DNA of 5,828 bases. Origin: Flavobacteriaceae bacterium (GTDB lineage: Bacteria > Bacteroidota > Bacteroidia > Flavobacteriales > Flavobacteriaceae). The translations under genes were made by a program, and so were the position numbers. How positions within the stretch are numbered: position 1 is the stretch's first letter; each line of letters starts with the position of its first letter. The stretch spans positions 1-5,828 of the forward strand of contig JAUVCP010000160.1 of NCBI GenBank assembly GCA_030590765.1, given 5' to 3'. The notes below the pieces were generated by a model, which was given only the letters and a program-made list of their open reading frames with translations, was not told the DNA's origin and ran no database searches. Shown here piece by piece: positions 5,413 through 5,828 of this stretch.

Positions 5413-5828
5413 TTATTCCTTTTCCCTCTTAGGTTTAATCGCTGGCTGTTCGGTACTAACCAATTCACCATCTACATAATTTTCCCAGGTACCAACTCTT
5501 AAATCATCTTTATACGGACCTTTCTTTATCAAATCACCAGTTTTCCTGCTATAATAGCTCGCCATACCATTTAGCATACCATTGGCATAATTAAAATCCT
5601 GATATAAAAATCCTTTGATAGAATACTTTTTATAGTTACCATGTTGTAAACCATTTTTATAACTGGTGATTTCTGTTGGTTCTCCTATAGCATAAAAAGT
5701 TTTGTACGGTCCATCTAATTTTCCGTCTTTATAATTCTCTTCACTCATAACCTTTTTACCATCCGCATGATAAAACAACCATATACCTTCTCTTTTCTTA
5801 CCTCGCATCATTCCTTCACTTTCTATCA
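5413..5828 (-). CDS. YwqK-like MORN-repeat protein, cut by the right edge
   Basis: At least 138 residues of a MORN_2-type repeat protein. The first ATG in the window is at 5811, but the frame stays open to the edge and reads IESEGMMRGKKREGIW across it, which is the middle of a repeat. The true start therefore lies outside. About five units of 23-25 residues are visible, with the pattern acid-x-x-Y-K-x-G-x-x-x-G-x-[WY]-x-x-[FY]: RGKKREGIWLFY, KDGKLDGPYKTFY, KNGLQHGNYKKY, ANGMLNGMASYY and KDDLRVGTWENY. A lysine- and glutamate-rich tail ends at KREKE. Databases often label this family 'YwqK family antitoxin', but in Bacteroidota these repeats are common in proteins of unknown function and no toxin gene is visible here. 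A signal peptide may lie in the missing N-terminus. The terminator just downstream shows it is transcribed apart from mnmA. Confidence 0.85.
   Translation of the reverse strand, partial: IESEGMMRGKKREGIWLFYHADGKKVMSEENYKDGKLDGPYKTFYAIGEPTEITSYKNGLQHGNYKKYSIKGFLYQDFNYANGMLNGMASYYSRKTGDLIKKGPYKDDLRVGTWENYVDGELVSTEQPAIKPKREKE

Noticed and set aside
5413..5828. Toxin-antitoxin system based on the YwqK label
   Set aside because: No toxin-like gene is adjacent, and the downstream neighbour is mnmA behind a terminator. MORN repeats alone do not indicate an antitoxin.

Overview
The window comes from an AT-rich genome that looks like Bacteroidota, most likely Flavobacteriia. The evidence is protein style and promoters. 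The MarC protein has the DMLQAR motif. MnmA carries an extra charged segment. There is a YwqK-type MORN protein and a one-repeat DUF1456 protein. Genes lack Shine-Dalgarno sequences, and TATCTTTG boxes lie upstream of reverse-strand genes, matching the Bacteroidota -7 consensus TAnnTTTG. Species cannot be named from this sequence.

Left part, plus strand (1-2954): five co-directional, tightly packed genes that probably form one transcription unit whose promoter lies outside the window. In order they are a MarC-family membrane protein (5' part missing), an alpha/beta hydrolase (8 nt overlap with marC), dTDP-4-dehydrorhamnose 3,5-epimerase rfbC (3 nt gap), an MltD-like lytic transglycosylase (18 nt gap) and a small DUF1456 protein (17 nt gap). 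Membrane and envelope functions dominate, but the genes do not form a recognisable single pathway.

Right part, minus strand (2955-5828), listed in transcription order: a MORN-repeat (YwqK-like) protein cut by the right edge, a clear intrinsic terminator, a promoter box, the tRNA 2-thiouridylase mnmA, a weaker terminator-like hairpin, a second promoter-like box, an imperfect inverted repeat, and a FabK/nitronate monooxygenase-like flavoprotein. The flavoprotein and the DUF1456 gene converge with no base between their stop codons.

The genes are mostly housekeeping, and I see no convincing new multi-gene system. The most striking anomaly is an exact direct repeat of at least 39 bp. One copy lies flush with the left edge inside marC, and the other lies inside the hydrolase gene, in the same reading frame. 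It encodes the same 12 residues in two unrelated proteins. It is either a tandem-duplication or recombination junction or a chimeric contig end. The second point of interest is the inverted repeat in the mnmA-flavoprotein gap, which looks like a decayed dispersed repeat and would form a hairpin in the flavoprotein mRNA leader.
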